Source of the DNA: a virus
Virus record (IMG/VR): IMGVR_UViG_3300020185_000324
Location: 1 to 20,319 of that record
Reading direction: 5' to 3' (one strand)
Length of the DNA stretch: 20,319 nt
In this document: piece by piece, positions 5,327-12,706 of the stretch
Layout: each line of letters starts with the position of its first letter
Numbering within the stretch: the stretch's first letter is position 1
Position numbers and translations under genes: made by a program
The notes under the pieces: model-generated
Seen by the model: only the letters and a program-made list of their open reading frames with translations
Databases searched by the model: none
Told to the model about the DNA's origin: nothing

Positions 5327-5519
5327 ATGGCAATTAGAAGAAGTAACAGGGGTTTACCCTAGTACGCCGTACGTTGGCACGTTTTCGGGCAGCTTGACCT
5401 CGGCTAAAGCATTAGTGACCAAAAAGCAAAGGTATTTGGGAACGTGGTTAAGCGTTACAAACTCAGAAACGGGCGAGGTACACGTTAAGAAAAAAGATAA
5501 ATGGGAGCTTTACCAATGA
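5319..5519 (+). CDS. Small basic protein of unknown function
   Basis: ATG 5319 follows AGGGAGAG and overlaps the stop of the tiny membrane gene; an upstream in-frame ATG (5277) has no ribosome site. The 66-residue product is basic and rich in Thr, Ser and Tyr, with SVTNSETGEVHVKKKDKW near the end suggesting beta hairpins. No family recognised. Its stop forms ATGA with the methyltransferase-remnant gene. Confidence 0.65.
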   Translation: MSKWQLEEVTGVYPSTPYVGTFSGSLTSAKALVTKKQRYLGTWLSVTNSETGEVHVKKKDKWELYQ

Positions 5520-5683
5520 AAAAAACAATACTGTTTTTGTTTAACTCGTCCAAATACGCACCTGAACCCGCGCTTTTCCCTTTGGCTCATGGGCTACCCA
5601 ATCGAGTGGGCACACTGCGCGGAGCGGGTAACGCCATCGTCCCACAGGTCGCGGCAGAAATCATAAAGGCATACATGGGCTAA
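5516..5683 (+). pseudogene. C-terminal remnant of a phage DNA methyltransferase, still an open frame
   Basis: The 55-residue frame starts at an ATGA overlap. Residues from about 22 on (PLAHGLPNRVGTLRGAGNAI, then VPQVAAEIIKAYM) match the extreme C-terminus of phage-type C5-cytosine DNA methyltransferases, where the LRGxGNAIVPQVA block ends the protein. No catalytic PCQ, ENV or SAM-binding part is present here or upstream, so the enzyme body is gone. The first about 20 residues are hydrophobic and unrelated or decayed. The fragment may now be a non-functional scar or a short peptide gene translated through coupling. Confidence 0.65.
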
Positions 5684-5695
5684 CAAGGAGTCAAT

Positions 5696-5779
5696 ATGAT
5701 TGACGCACAGGAATTCACAGTATACACTACGTTTCTAGTGGTAATGATTATTTGGATTGAAATTAAGGGGATAGACTAA
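5696..5779 (+). CDS. Tiny membrane-segment protein
   Basis: A 27-residue frame with AAGGAG 7 nt upstream. Residues about 9-23 (YTTFLVVMIIWIEI) form a probable single membrane helix with acidic N-terminus. Its TAA overlaps the next ATG (TAATG). No family recognised. Confidence 0.5.
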   Translation: MIDAQEFTVYTTFLVVMIIWIEIKGID

Positions 5780-5949
5780 TGAGTACAGATAAGAACAAGG
5801 TAGGGACGCTATTGGTGCGTGCCTTGAAAGAAAAAGAGATCGACGACCGCAGCGCGTCAGAAATCTTTGCGGAGATGTCGGCGCTAGTCGCTGACTTTCT
5901 GGACAGCACCGACAACTTGATTAAAAAGGAGCCAGGATGCCAACGCTGA
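5779..5949 (+). CDS. Small helical protein of unknown function
   Basis: A 56-residue frame begins in the TAATG overlap with the tiny membrane gene. It is charged and helical (VRALKEKEIDDRSASEIFAE, then SALVADFLDSTDNLIKKE) and could be a DNA- or protein-binding helical bundle, but no family is recognised. Its 3' end overlaps the next frame by 13 nt and contains the AAAAAGGAG that serves that gene. Confidence 0.55.
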   Translation: MSTDKNKVGTLLVRALKEKEIDDRSASEIFAEMSALVADFLDSTDNLIKKEPGCQR

Positions 5950-6026
5950 TAGAAAGCTTAGTTATGTTAGTTATAGGTGGTTTGATTTGCTATGAACTTT
6001 ATTTATGGATGGAGGGCGACGAATGA
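5937..6026 (+). CDS. Tiny membrane-segment protein
   Basis: A 29-residue frame with AAGGAG 6 nt upstream. Residues 4-18 (LIESLVMLVIGGLIC) are hydrophobic, followed by YELYLWMEGDE. A probable single membrane helix with an acidic tail; it ends in ATGA with the next gene. It is the third such tiny membrane frame in this stretch. Confidence 0.5.
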   Translation: MPTLIESLVMLVIGGLICYELYLWMEGDE

Positions 6027-6214
6027 AAGGTGTTTTTGAGTATGAGGGTGACGACATGGAGTATTTCGTCGAATGGGACATGGACGATGGGGTGATGTTC
6101 TGTGACGTTTTCATAGTAGCAAACGGAAAGGTCAACGTTAACTATAATCTCTATCCAGCGATTACTGAGCGCATTTACTCGACGGCGCACGACTACTACT
6201 GGGAGCGCCAATGA
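6023..6214 (+). CDS. Small acidic protein of unknown function
   Basis: ATG 6023 overlaps the previous stop and follows GGAGG; the 63-residue product is very acidic at its N-terminus (EYEGDDMEYFVEWDMDDGV) and aromatic-rich. The alternation of acidic and aromatic residues resembles small DNA-mimic-like phage proteins in general character only; no family is recognised. Its stop overlaps the next start. Confidence 0.6.
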   Translation: MKGVFEYEGDDMEYFVEWDMDDGVMFCDVFIVANGKVNVNYNLYPAITERIYSTAHDYYWERQ

Positions 6215-6390
6215 ACCAGTTAGAAACGTATCATAAACTGTGCGGTGTAATAGTCGCGCTCATTCACCTTCGTGATAGCAACACGGACAACCCTGGTGTA
6301 GCGTTAGCGTATGACAACGCATGCATTATGATTGACGACATCGCTGACACGCTGTACCAAACAGGCATAGAGCAGGATGAGAAAGCTTGA
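6211..6390 (+). CDS. Small protein of unknown function
   Basis: A 59-residue frame starting in an ATGA overlap, with GGGAG 8 nt upstream. It is probably alpha-helical (TYHKLCGVIVALIHLRD and later IMIDDIADTLYQTG), with a helix-loop-helix outline reminiscent of many small phage proteins. No family recognised. It is the last gene of the ATGA-chained accessory cluster; its stop codon lies inside the -35 box of the primase-helicase promoter. Confidence 0.55.
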   Translation: MNQLETYHKLCGVIVALIHLRDSNTDNPGVALAYDNACIMIDDIADTLYQTGIEQDEKA

Positions 6391-6415
6391 CACCAATCCA
6401 AATACATGCTAAAAT
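6387..6415 (+). promoter_or_regulatory. Strong sigma70 promoter of the replication module
   Basis: TTGACA (6387-6392), 17-bp spacer and TAAAAT (6410-6415) with an extended -10 TG at 6407-6408. RNA should start near 6422, giving a leader of about 78 nt before the primase-helicase ATG. The leader contains the dyad at 6432-6480. Confidence 0.85.
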
Positions 6416-6431
6416 ATTACTATAGAGTAAA

Positions 6432-6491
6432 CTTTAAAGACAAACATTATAATAAACTTATTATAGTTTTATCTTTAAAGACTCTTTAAAG
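6432..6491. repeat. AT-rich nested dyad with three CTTTAAAG palindromes
   Basis: CTTTAAAG, itself a palindrome, occurs at 6432-6439, 6473-6480 and 6484-6491. The first two flank a perfect 8-bp inverted repeat TATAATAA-ac-TTATTATA (6448-6465) almost symmetrically, so 6432-6480 reads as one imperfect 49-bp palindrome (CTTTAAAGA-Y-AAA arms). The third copy lies 11 bp, one helical turn, from the second. It sits just downstream of a strong promoter and just upstream of the primase-helicase gene. Candidate roles are an operator for that transcript, a replication origin, or an mRNA leader hairpin. Confidence 0.8.
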
Positions 6492-6499
6492 AGGTTGTT

Positions 6500-8077
6500 A
6501 TGAAAGCAAAGACGCATCAAAGCTGCCCCGACTGTGGGCATCACAAATGTTTAATTATTAACGCGGATGGTTCATCGTACTGCTTCTCGTGTGGTGAGCG
6601 CGGCACAGCGCAGGGCGGTGTCAGTTACGCGCACCGTCCAGAATCAAAGAAGCAATTTAACGCCAAGATACTGACAGGAAAATACAGCGCCATCATTGAC
6701 CGACGCATACAGCGAGACACCGCAGAAAAGTACAGTGCTATAGTCGATGGTGATCGTGTATTGTTCGGGTATTACGATGAAGGTAACGAACCCGTGGCCG
6801 CGAAGGTTCGCTACCCTGACAAACGTTTCGTTACGGAGGGTGACTGGACCAAAGGTGGGTTGTTCGGTCAGCAATTGTTCAGCGCAGGTGGACGTTACAT
6901 AACCATAACAGAGGGTGAGTACGACTGCATGGCTGCGTTTCAGATGTTCGGAAACAAGTATCCTGTCGTTAGTGTGCGCAACGGCGCTCAGTCTGCCATT
7001 AAGGATTGTCGTAATCAGTTTGAATACCTAAACAGTTTTGAGAATGTTGTCATTTGCTTTGACAGTGACGAGCCTGGACAGAAGGCTGCGAAGGATGTCG
7101 CAGAATTATTCGGAAACAAGGCTAAGATAATGAAGATGTCAGACGGCAAGGATGCCAACGAGTACCTGCTCAACGCCAAGGCTAATGTGTTTGTAAAGCA
7201 GTGGTGGGAGGCAGAAACGTTTACGCCTGACGGTATCGTGCGACCGAGCGAGTTACTTGCTGCTATCAAGGTGCCGCTGCGTAGAGGTACGACTTCCTAC
7301 CCATTCCGCCAACTTGATAACATGTTATACGGAATCCGCCCGGCTGAACTGGTGACGTTGTGTGCTGGCTCTGGGCTGGGCAAGTCAACCATCCTTAGAG
7401 AGCTTGTCGTAGCCATGCTGAAACAAGACAAGGATGGGTGCATGGGTCTTATGTTCCTAGAAGAAACGCCTGAGAGGACGTTACGGGGGCTTGTAGGGTT
7501 AGAAATGAACAAGCCTATACACTTACCTGACTGCGAGTACTCACCGGAGGAGGTTGACAGGGTGTACCGCGCCACTAACTACGAGAACAGAGTATTCTTT
7601 TGGGATGCTTTCGGCAGCAACGAAATCGAACGTGTGCTGGGACGGATGCGGTACATGGTGAAGGGCCTGGGTTGTCAGTTTATTGTACTTGATCACCTGT
7701 CTATACTGGTTTCCGACCAGCAGAACGGGGATGAACGCAAGGCGATTGACATGATTATGACCAAACTACGCATGTTCGTACAGGAGATGCGGATCACCCT
7801 ACTGTTAGTGTCGCACCTGAAGCGTCCAGACGGTAAGTCTTTGGAGGATGGTGCGGCGACAAGTCTCGGCATGTTACGAGGCAGCGCAGCTATCGCACAA
7901 CTATCGGATGCAGTGATAGGTGCAGAGCGTAACAGTCAAGCAGAGGATGCAGAAGAACGTAACACTACCAAGCTGCGTGTACTGAAGAACAGGTTCAGCG
8001 GGAAGACAGGGCCAGCAGGAAGGCTAGTCTACAACGAGGACACCGGACGCTTAACAGAAGAGGAGAATGCATTGTGA
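6500..8077 (+). CDS. T7 gp4-type DNA primase-helicase
   Basis: This bifunctional enzyme unwinds DNA and makes primers at the phage fork. The 525-residue product has an N-terminal zinc-binding domain (C9, C12, C28, C31) and a TOPRIM primase core with the ITEGEYD glutamate (E138) and DSDEPG (188-193). The RecA-like hexameric helicase domain has Walker A GSGLGKST (290-297), Walker B-type VLDHLS and a later conserved MLRGSAAIAQLSD arm. Full-length family size suggests activity. AGAGG precedes the ATG. It is the first gene after the strong promoter at 6387 and overlaps the next gene's start, so primase, polymerase and accessory proteins are made from one message. Confidence 0.95.
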   Translation: MKAKTHQSCPDCGHHKCLIINADGSSYCFSCGERGTAQGGVSYAHRPESKKQFNAKILTGKYSAIIDRRIQRDTAEKYSAIVDGDRVLFGYYDEGNEPVAAKVRYPDKRFVTEGDWTKGGLFGQQLFSAGGRYITITEGEYDCMAAFQMFGNKYPVVSVRNGAQSAIKDCRNQFEYLNSFENVVICFDSDEPGQKAAKDVAELFGNKAKIMKMSDGKDANEYLLNAKANVFVKQWWEAETFTPDGIVRPSELLAAIKVPLRRGTTSYPFRQLDNMLYGIRPAELVTLCAGSGLGKSTILRELVVAMLKQDKDGCMGLMFLEETPERTLRGLVGLEMNKPIHLPDCEYSPEEVDRVYRATNYENRVFFWDAFGSNEIERVLGRMRYMVKGLGCQFIVLDHLSILVSDQQNGDERKAIDMIMTKLRMFVQEMRITLLLVSHLKRPDGKSLEDGAATSLGMLRGSAAIAQLSDAVIGAERNSQAEDAEERNTTKLRVLKNRFSGKTGPAGRLVYNEDTGRLTEEENAL

Positions 8078-8280
8078 GATGTAAAGCGTGCAACGTAGAA
8101 CTGTCAGGTTACGAAGCAACCCTGCGCTGTGCCAATACAGATGCTTTCATTGACCTGTGCATGACATGCTTGACAGCAGGTGGTGATGTTAACTATAGTG
8201 ATCGTGCTGATCTTAGATCACTCGCTGACTTACCAGAACTTAATAGCTTGTTCGATGACTTGGAGCATTACGATGAGTAA
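8074..8280 (+). CDS. Small zinc-finger-like protein
   Basis: The 68-residue product starts with GTG at 8074, overlapping the helicase stop (GTGA), with GAGGAG upstream. It carries two cysteine pairs, CKAC (3-6) and a later CANTDAFIDLCMTC, forming a likely zinc ribbon, and an acidic C-terminus. Similar small zinc proteins are common in phage replication operons; the partner is unknown. Sitting between primase-helicase and polymerase suggests a replication role, by context only. Confidence 0.7.
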   Translation: MRCKACNVELSGYEATLRCANTDAFIDLCMTCLTAGGDVNYSDRADLRSLADLPELNSLFDDLEHYDE

Positions 8281-8315
8281 CATGGGTCGCTGGATAATTA
8301 AACAGGAAGAAGACA

Positions 8316-9941
8316 ATGAAATACGCCGTGCTGGATATAGAAACGACATTGGACTGGAAGAAGATACACCTAGCAGGAGTGTATCTACCCGACTCTGGGA
8401 AGAATATTGCGTGTTACAACGCTACACAACTAAAGGAAGCCTTGATCGGTGTATCCACGGTGATCGGCCACAACCTGATTGGCTTCGATCTGCCTAGACT
8501 TGAAGAAGTCTGGGGTTTTTCTTGGACGGGTGACATCAAGGATACGCTAGTACTCGGTCGTTTGCTTGATCCGTCCATCGATGGTGGACACTCACTGAAG
8601 CAGTGGGCTATGCGTACCGGCGAAGAACTCAAGCAAGAGTTTTCAATCGAGGCGTTTGACGGTCCGCTAACGGATGAGATGGTTGAGTATTGTTTGACAG
8701 ACTGCCGCGCAACATGGAATGTCTATCGACATATAGTGCAACGCCTTAAAAAGCTAGACTTCAGTGAGCAGTGTCAGCAGCTAGAGCATGACGTAGTCGC
8801 GATCATTTCAGAGCAGATCAGAAACGGCTTTGCGTTTGACTTTGACCTGGCGTGTACGTTACATGCTCAACACGAACAGCGCATGAACGCTATCGAATCT
8901 GAACTGCAAGAAGTATTCCCGCCCATCGTTGAAGAGCGTTGGTCTGAGAAGACAGGCAAGCAGTTAAAGAATAAGGTAACAGTGTTCAATCCCGGTTCTA
9001 GACAGCAGGTAGCAGAGCGTTTGGATGTTGTATGGAGTGAGCTAACACCATCAGGTAAACCAAAGGTGGATGAAAGCACACTAAAGCCACTGCAACACAT
9101 ACCAGAAGCTGCGCTGGTGCTGGAGTATTTAACAATCAGTAAGCGTATCGGTATGCTCAAGTCGTGGATTGATTCCGCTAAAGGAAAACGCATACACGGT
9201 TACGTCAATACGTGCGGCGCTGTTACTGGGCGCATGACACACAGCAAACCAAACATGGCGCAGATACCATCTGAGTCTAAATATCGTGAATGTTTCACAG
9301 TCGAGGAGGGTAACGTGCTAGTCGGTGCTGATGCTTCAGGTCTGGAGCTACGCTGCCTTGCACACTACATGAAAGATGAAGAATACATCAAAGAATTACT
9401 TGAAGGAGATGTACACACAGCAACGCAACAGGCTGCTGGACTTACAACAAGAGCTGATGCTAAACGTTTTACCTATGCTTTATTGTATGGAGCAGGAAAC
9501 GCAAAGCTTGGATCTATCATCGGAGGAACTACTAAAAATGGCAAGCGAGCTAGAGATAGATACCTACGAAACATGCCAGCTTTTGGGAGGCTGGTCAGAA
9601 AGATTGAGTCTCTTGCTTCAACAGGCCGCGTACCCGGAGTTGATGGCAGACAAGTATGGATCAGACATCAACATGCTGCACTGAACACACTGTTACAATC
9701 GTGTGGTGCTATCATTATGAAACAGGCGTTAGTCATAGCTAAGGACAGATTATGTAACGTGCCTCACAAGTTTGTTGCTAACGTGCATGATGAGTTCCAG
9801 GTTGAGACTACGCCAGAACACGCAGAAGCCGTAGGGAGGGAGTTAGTAAACGCAATCATCGAAGCAGGTGAAGTACTGAATCTGCGCTGTCCGTTGGACG
9901 GTGCGTATAAAATTGGTAAAACTTGGGCAGAAACGCATTGA
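8316..9941 (+). CDS. Family A DNA polymerase with 3'-5' exonuclease
   Basis: Replicative polymerase of 541 residues, shorter than T7 gp5 (about 700). The exonuclease domain has DIETT (D7, E9), GHNLIGFD (D58) and YCLTD (Y125, D129), so proofreading looks intact. Polymerase motif A is GADASGLELR (D339), motif B is RADAKRFTYALLYG (R379, K383, Y387) and motif C is HDEF (491-494). The residue equivalent to E. coli Pol I F762 / T7 Y526 is tyrosine (Y387). The 5'-3' nuclease is absent and is supplied as a separate gene at 10395. The start ATG follows AGGAAGAAG. The stop codon lies within the promoter of the next gene. Confidence 0.96.
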   Translation: MKYAVLDIETTLDWKKIHLAGVYLPDSGKNIACYNATQLKEALIGVSTVIGHNLIGFDLPRLEEVWGFSWTGDIKDTLVLGRLLDPSIDGGHSLKQWAMRTGEELKQEFSIEAFDGPLTDEMVEYCLTDCRATWNVYRHIVQRLKKLDFSEQCQQLEHDVVAIISEQIRNGFAFDFDLACTLHAQHEQRMNAIESELQEVFPPIVEERWSEKTGKQLKNKVTVFNPGSRQQVAERLDVVWSELTPSGKPKVDESTLKPLQHIPEAALVLEYLTISKRIGMLKSWIDSAKGKRIHGYVNTCGAVTGRMTHSKPNMAQIPSESKYRECFTVEEGNVLVGADASGLELRCLAHYMKDEEYIKELLEGDVHTATQQAAGLTTRADAKRFTYALLYGAGNAKLGSIIGGTTKNGKRARDRYLRNMPAFGRLVRKIESLASTGRVPGVDGRQVWIRHQHAALNTLLQSCGAIIMKQALVIAKDRLCNVPHKFVANVHDEFQVETTPEHAEAVGRELVNAIIEAGEVLNLRCPLDGAYKIGKTWAETH

Positions 9942-9966
9942 GTATTATCAATATCCGTGGTATAAT
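9938..9966 (+). promoter_or_regulatory. Internal sigma70 promoter for the SSB gene
   Basis: TTGAGT (9938-9943), 17-bp spacer and perfect TATAAT (9961-9966) with extended -10 TG (9958-9959). It overlaps the polymerase stop codon and would start RNA near 9973, about 24 nt before the SSB ATG. It gives the SSB and following genes a boost separate from the helicase-polymerase message. Confidence 0.8.
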
Positions 9967-9996
9967 ATTATGGTAGTAAACAAAAAGGAGAAAGTT

Positions 9997-10398
9997 ATGA
10001 CTGATAAACCACAACCGATCACACTCAAGGGAACTCTGTACTGGGTTGAACGTCACAAGCTGAACAAGTTTAGCGACAAGTATCAGATTGTACTGGGCAA
10101 CCTCAGTGACAAAGCCGTTGAAGCGTTGGATAACATGGGCATTGCTGCTGCTAACAAAGGCGATGAGAAGGATTCGTTCATCACCATGAAGAGCAACAAC
10201 CCAATGCGTGTTACAGACGCTGACGGCAACGAGTTCGACTCAGACGTTATGATCGCCAATGGCAGTGAAGCTGTCTGTGTTGTCGGTTACTACGACTGGT
10301 CTGTCGGTACAGGACGCAGCCCTAGCATGATCAAGTGCAAGGTAACGAAGCTGATCGAATACGTTGACGACCCCGTTGATGAGGCTGCTGCCTTGTGA
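9997..10398 (+). CDS. Single-stranded DNA-binding protein, T7 gp2.5-like
   Basis: The 133-residue protein has the size and build of phage SSBs: a beta-rich OB-fold region (TLKGTLYWVERHKLNKFSDK onward, including DSDVMIANGSEAVCVVGYYD) and an acidic tail ending DDPVDEAAAL that would contact the polymerase or helicase. ATG 9997 follows AAAGGAG; an upstream in-frame start at 9901 would lie inside the polymerase gene. It has its own strong promoter, fitting the high protein amount such a role needs. The stop overlaps the exonuclease GTG start. Sequence divergence makes the name a family-level call supported by neighbours. Confidence 0.8.
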   Translation: MTDKPQPITLKGTLYWVERHKLNKFSDKYQIVLGNLSDKAVEALDNMGIAAANKGDEKDSFITMKSNNPMRVTDADGNEFDSDVMIANGSEAVCVVGYYDWSVGTGRSPSMIKCKVTKLIEYVDDPVDEAAAL

Positions 10399-11078
10399 TC
10401 TTGATTGATGGGGACATAGTAGCATACCGCTGCGCTTACAAGTCTAAAGATGATCGTGCAGAATATGCAGCATACAGCGTAGGCTCCTACCTGTCCGATC
10501 TTATCAGCGACCTGTATATCCTCATCGAAGACGAGCCTGAGTACCGTGTGTTCCTCACGGGAAAGGGCAATTTTCGACACGAGTACGCAGTCACTGCTGG
10601 CTATAAGGAAAACAGAAAGGACAAGGAGAAACCCGAACACCTTGCTGTTATCCGTCAGTATCTTATTGATGAATGGGAAGCCGTTGTTAGTGACGAGGAA
10701 GAGGCAGACGACTTGATTGCCATTGCCGCCACCCAACAGCCAAGCATCATCGTCAGCATCGACAAGGACTTTAATCAAGTTCCTGGCAAACACTTCAACC
10801 CTAACACTGGCAAGCTATACAATGTCAGCGAAGAGGATGCTGTCAAGTTCCTGTATGAACAAATCCTTACGGGCGACCGCGCAGATAACATCATGGGAAT
10901 CAAGGGCGTTGGTCCAGTCAAGGCTAAGAAAGCATTAGCAGACTGTGTTACAGAACGTCAGATGTACGATGTGTGTGTTGAAATGTACGGCGGTGACGAA
11001 CGTGTCATTGAAAACGGTAGGCTTCTGTACCTGCGCCGCAAAGAGGGAGAGATCTGGAATGCGCCGAACGCTGAGTAA
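10395..11078 (+). CDS. 5'-3' exonuclease (T7 gp6 / FEN-like)
   Basis: This enzyme removes primers and degrades DNA from 5' ends, complementing the polymerase that lacks this domain. In 227 residues the PIN-type active-site acids are visible: LIDGD (D5, D7), EEEADDL (about residues 97-103), SIDKDF, and then GDRADNIMGIKGVGPVKAKK, a helix-three-turn-helix DNA clamp. The likely start is GTG at 10395, overlapping the SSB stop (GTGA). It reads on into the endonuclease I gene with a 20-nt overlap. Confidence 0.92.
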   Translation: MILIDGDIVAYRCAYKSKDDRAEYAAYSVGSYLSDLISDLYILIEDEPEYRVFLTGKGNFRHEYAVTAGYKENRKDKEKPEHLAVIRQYLIDEWEAVVSDEEEADDLIAIAATQQPSIIVSIDKDFNQVPGKHFNPNTGKLYNVSEEDAVKFLYEQILTGDRADNIMGIKGVGPVKAKKALADCVTERQMYDVCVEMYGGDERVIENGRLLYLRRKEGEIWNAPNAE

Positions 11079-11460
11079 CGTGCCAAAGGGCTTTGACTCG
11101 TGGCTTGAGTGGGATCTGGCGCAAGTGCTGGTCAATTGTGACTATCACCCCTGTGCCATTTCTTACGTCCAATATAAAAACTATTACCCTGACTTCACAT
11201 ATAAGCAAGGTGATATAACGTATTACATAGAAGCCAAAGGGAGGTTCCGTGACAAACCAGAGGCGCGTAAGTATGTCGATGTCAAGAAAGCTCTCAAGCC
11301 AGAGGAGGAATTGGTATTTGTCTTCCAAAACCCAGACAACAGAATGCCAGACGCAAAGCGAAGGAAAGACGGCAGCTTTTACTGCATGTCAAACTGGGCA
11401 GAGCGACACGACTTCAAGTGGTACACCCCTAAAACCATGCCAGAGGAGTGGAGACAATGA
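11059..11460 (+). CDS. Endonuclease I-type Holliday junction resolvase (T7 gp3-like)
   Basis: The 133-residue protein matches T7 endonuclease I, which cuts branched DNA so concatemers can be packaged and host DNA degraded. The catalytic set is in order: E17 (SWLEWDL), D45 (YYPDF), E58 and K60 (YYIEAKG), and the C-terminus ends in the typical MPEEWR. It is slightly shorter than T7's 149 residues. ATG 11059 lies inside the end of the exonuclease gene, with GAGAG upstream. Its stop overlaps the metallophosphoesterase start (ATGA). Confidence 0.92.
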   Translation: MRRTLSNVPKGFDSWLEWDLAQVLVNCDYHPCAISYVQYKNYYPDFTYKQGDITYYIEAKGRFRDKPEARKYVDVKKALKPEEELVFVFQNPDNRMPDAKRRKDGSFYCMSNWAERHDFKWYTPKTMPEEWRQ

Positions 11461-12215
11461 CACGCCATCTAGTAATACCTGATACACAATGTAAACCGGG
11501 AGAGTCACATGAGCATCTGCGCTGGGCTGCGCGTTACGCTGTTGCAGCAAAGCCTGATGTGATTATACATTTGGGCGATCACTGGGATATGCCTAGCCTT
11601 TCTTCGTATGATGTAGGTAAGAAGTCGTTTGAAGGACGGCGTTACGCTTCTGATATTGAGGCGGGTAACCAAGCAATGACTGCGTTTATGAAAGTTATAC
11701 GAGACGAACAGAAGCGCCTACGCAAACATAAGAAGCGCATCTGGAAACCAAGGTTCGTGTTTACACTGGGCAATCACGAACACCGTATTAACCGCGCAGT
11801 AGAGAACGATGCAAAACTTGAAGGACTGATGAGCTATGAAGATCTTAACCTCAAGGGCTGGGAAGTTTATCCGTTTCTTCAGCCAGTTATTATTGACGGT
11901 GTTGCTTATTGTCATTACTTTACTAGCGGGGTCATGGGTAGGCCAGTCAGCAATGCAAAGCTTCTACTCCAAAAGAAACACATGTCAGCCGTCATGGGAC
12001 ACGTTCAAGACAGAGACATTGCCTTCGACCGAGACGCATCAGGAAAGAGAATGACTGCGTTGTTTGCAGGTATCTACTATCAGCACAATGAAGAGTATTT
12101 GAATCCGCAGACAAACGGATCTTGGTCAGGACTCTGGATGTTTAATGAAGTAAAGGACGGTGCGTTTGACGAGATGCCTATAAGCATTGCGTATCTGCGG
12201 AGGCGGTATGCCTAG
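11457..12215 (+). CDS. Calcineurin-like metallophosphoesterase
   Basis: The 252-residue product has the metal-binding motifs of metallophosphoesterases: PDTQ (D9, Q11 in place of the usual DxH), HLGDHWD (D41) and GNHEH (106-109), with a later histidine pair candidate in YCHYF and MGHVQ. Family members cleave phosphodiesters or phosphomonoesters; many phages carry one next to replication genes, with unclear substrates. Candidate jobs are nucleotide recycling or removal of nucleic acid end groups. The Gln in the first motif is seen in other phage members. ATG 11457 follows GAGGAG and overlaps the endonuclease stop. Confidence 0.85.
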   Translation: MTRHLVIPDTQCKPGESHEHLRWAARYAVAAKPDVIIHLGDHWDMPSLSSYDVGKKSFEGRRYASDIEAGNQAMTAFMKVIRDEQKRLRKHKKRIWKPRFVFTLGNHEHRINRAVENDAKLEGLMSYEDLNLKGWEVYPFLQPVIIDGVAYCHYFTSGVMGRPVSNAKLLLQKKHMSAVMGHVQDRDIAFDRDASGKRMTALFAGIYYQHNEEYLNPQTNGSWSGLWMFNEVKDGAFDEMPISIAYLRRRYA

Positions 12216-12381
12216 AACATTTGATGAAATGCTAGAACTTATCGGTAACAACATTGACGAGATTACGTTACTGGAAGTACTAGAAATAAACTCAGAGGAT
12301 ATTGTTATAGCTTTTGCTGATCGAATAAAGAATAATATGGAAAAATTTAACGGCTTGGAGGAAGATATCGATGACTTCTAA
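12208..12381 (+). CDS. Small acidic helical protein of unknown function
   Basis: ATG 12208 follows GGAGG and overlaps the metallophosphoesterase stop. The 57-residue product is strongly acidic and helical (FDEMLELIGNNIDEITLLEV and on, ending EEDIDDF). Similar small LLEVLEI-type proteins occur in phages but I cannot name a function. Its stop lies 8 nt inside the DUF3310 gene. Confidence 0.7.
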   Translation: MPRTFDEMLELIGNNIDEITLLEVLEINSEDIVIAFADRIKNNMEKFNGLEEDIDDF

Positions 12382-12706
12382 ATTTGGTAATTCAATAGAT
12401 GACGCTACGCCAGAAGAATGGGACGCAATAACTACTGCTTTTACGGTGCACCCATCTGATTTAGTTATTGAAGAGCCTGTAAAAGAAAAACAGTTCGATG
12501 CCGTCGCACGACCGGATCACTACAACACTGGTTCAATAGAGGCCATAGAAGCAATCAAAGCATCTATGCACCCGCAAGAGTTCAAGGGTTATCTCAAAGG
12601 TAACTGCATGAAGTATCTATGGCGGTACGAATACAAGGGCAAACCAGTTGAAGACCTCCGTAAATGTCGCTGGTATCTTGAGAAGCTGATCGAGGAGAAC
12701 TTATGA
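12371..12706 (+). CDS. DUF3310-family phage protein
   Basis: The 111-residue protein has an acidic N-terminal half and a C-terminal DUF3310 domain: RPDHYNTGSIEAIEAI (from about 48), FKGYLKGNCMKYLWRYEYKG and the DLRKCRWYLEKLIEE end. This domain is widespread in phages near nucleotide metabolism and replication genes; its biochemical role is not established, though it is often called a nucleotide kinase in databases with little support. GGAGGAAG lies just ahead of the ATG. The next gene starts at its stop (ATGA). Confidence 0.85.
   Translation: MTSKFGNSIDDATPEEWDAITTAFTVHPSDLVIEEPVKEKQFDAVARPDHYNTGSIEAIEAIKASMHPQEFKGYLKGNCMKYLWRYEYKGKPVEDLRKCRWYLEKLIEENL

Noticed and set aside
8273-8497. A 74-residue frame (MSNMGRWIIKQEED...) with an overlapping start after the zinc-finger gene
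   Set aside because: Most of it lies in another frame inside the well-supported polymerase exonuclease domain; no ribosome site beyond that of the polymerase. A short leader peptide remains possible but unsupported.
9376-9684. 102-residue frame inside the polymerase
   Set aside because: Alternate-frame shadow over polymerase motifs A and B; no independent start signal.
11826-11845. Second CTGATGA, as in a hammerhead core
   Set aside because: Inside the metallophosphoesterase coding frame, without a paired stem II, GAAA and closing stems.
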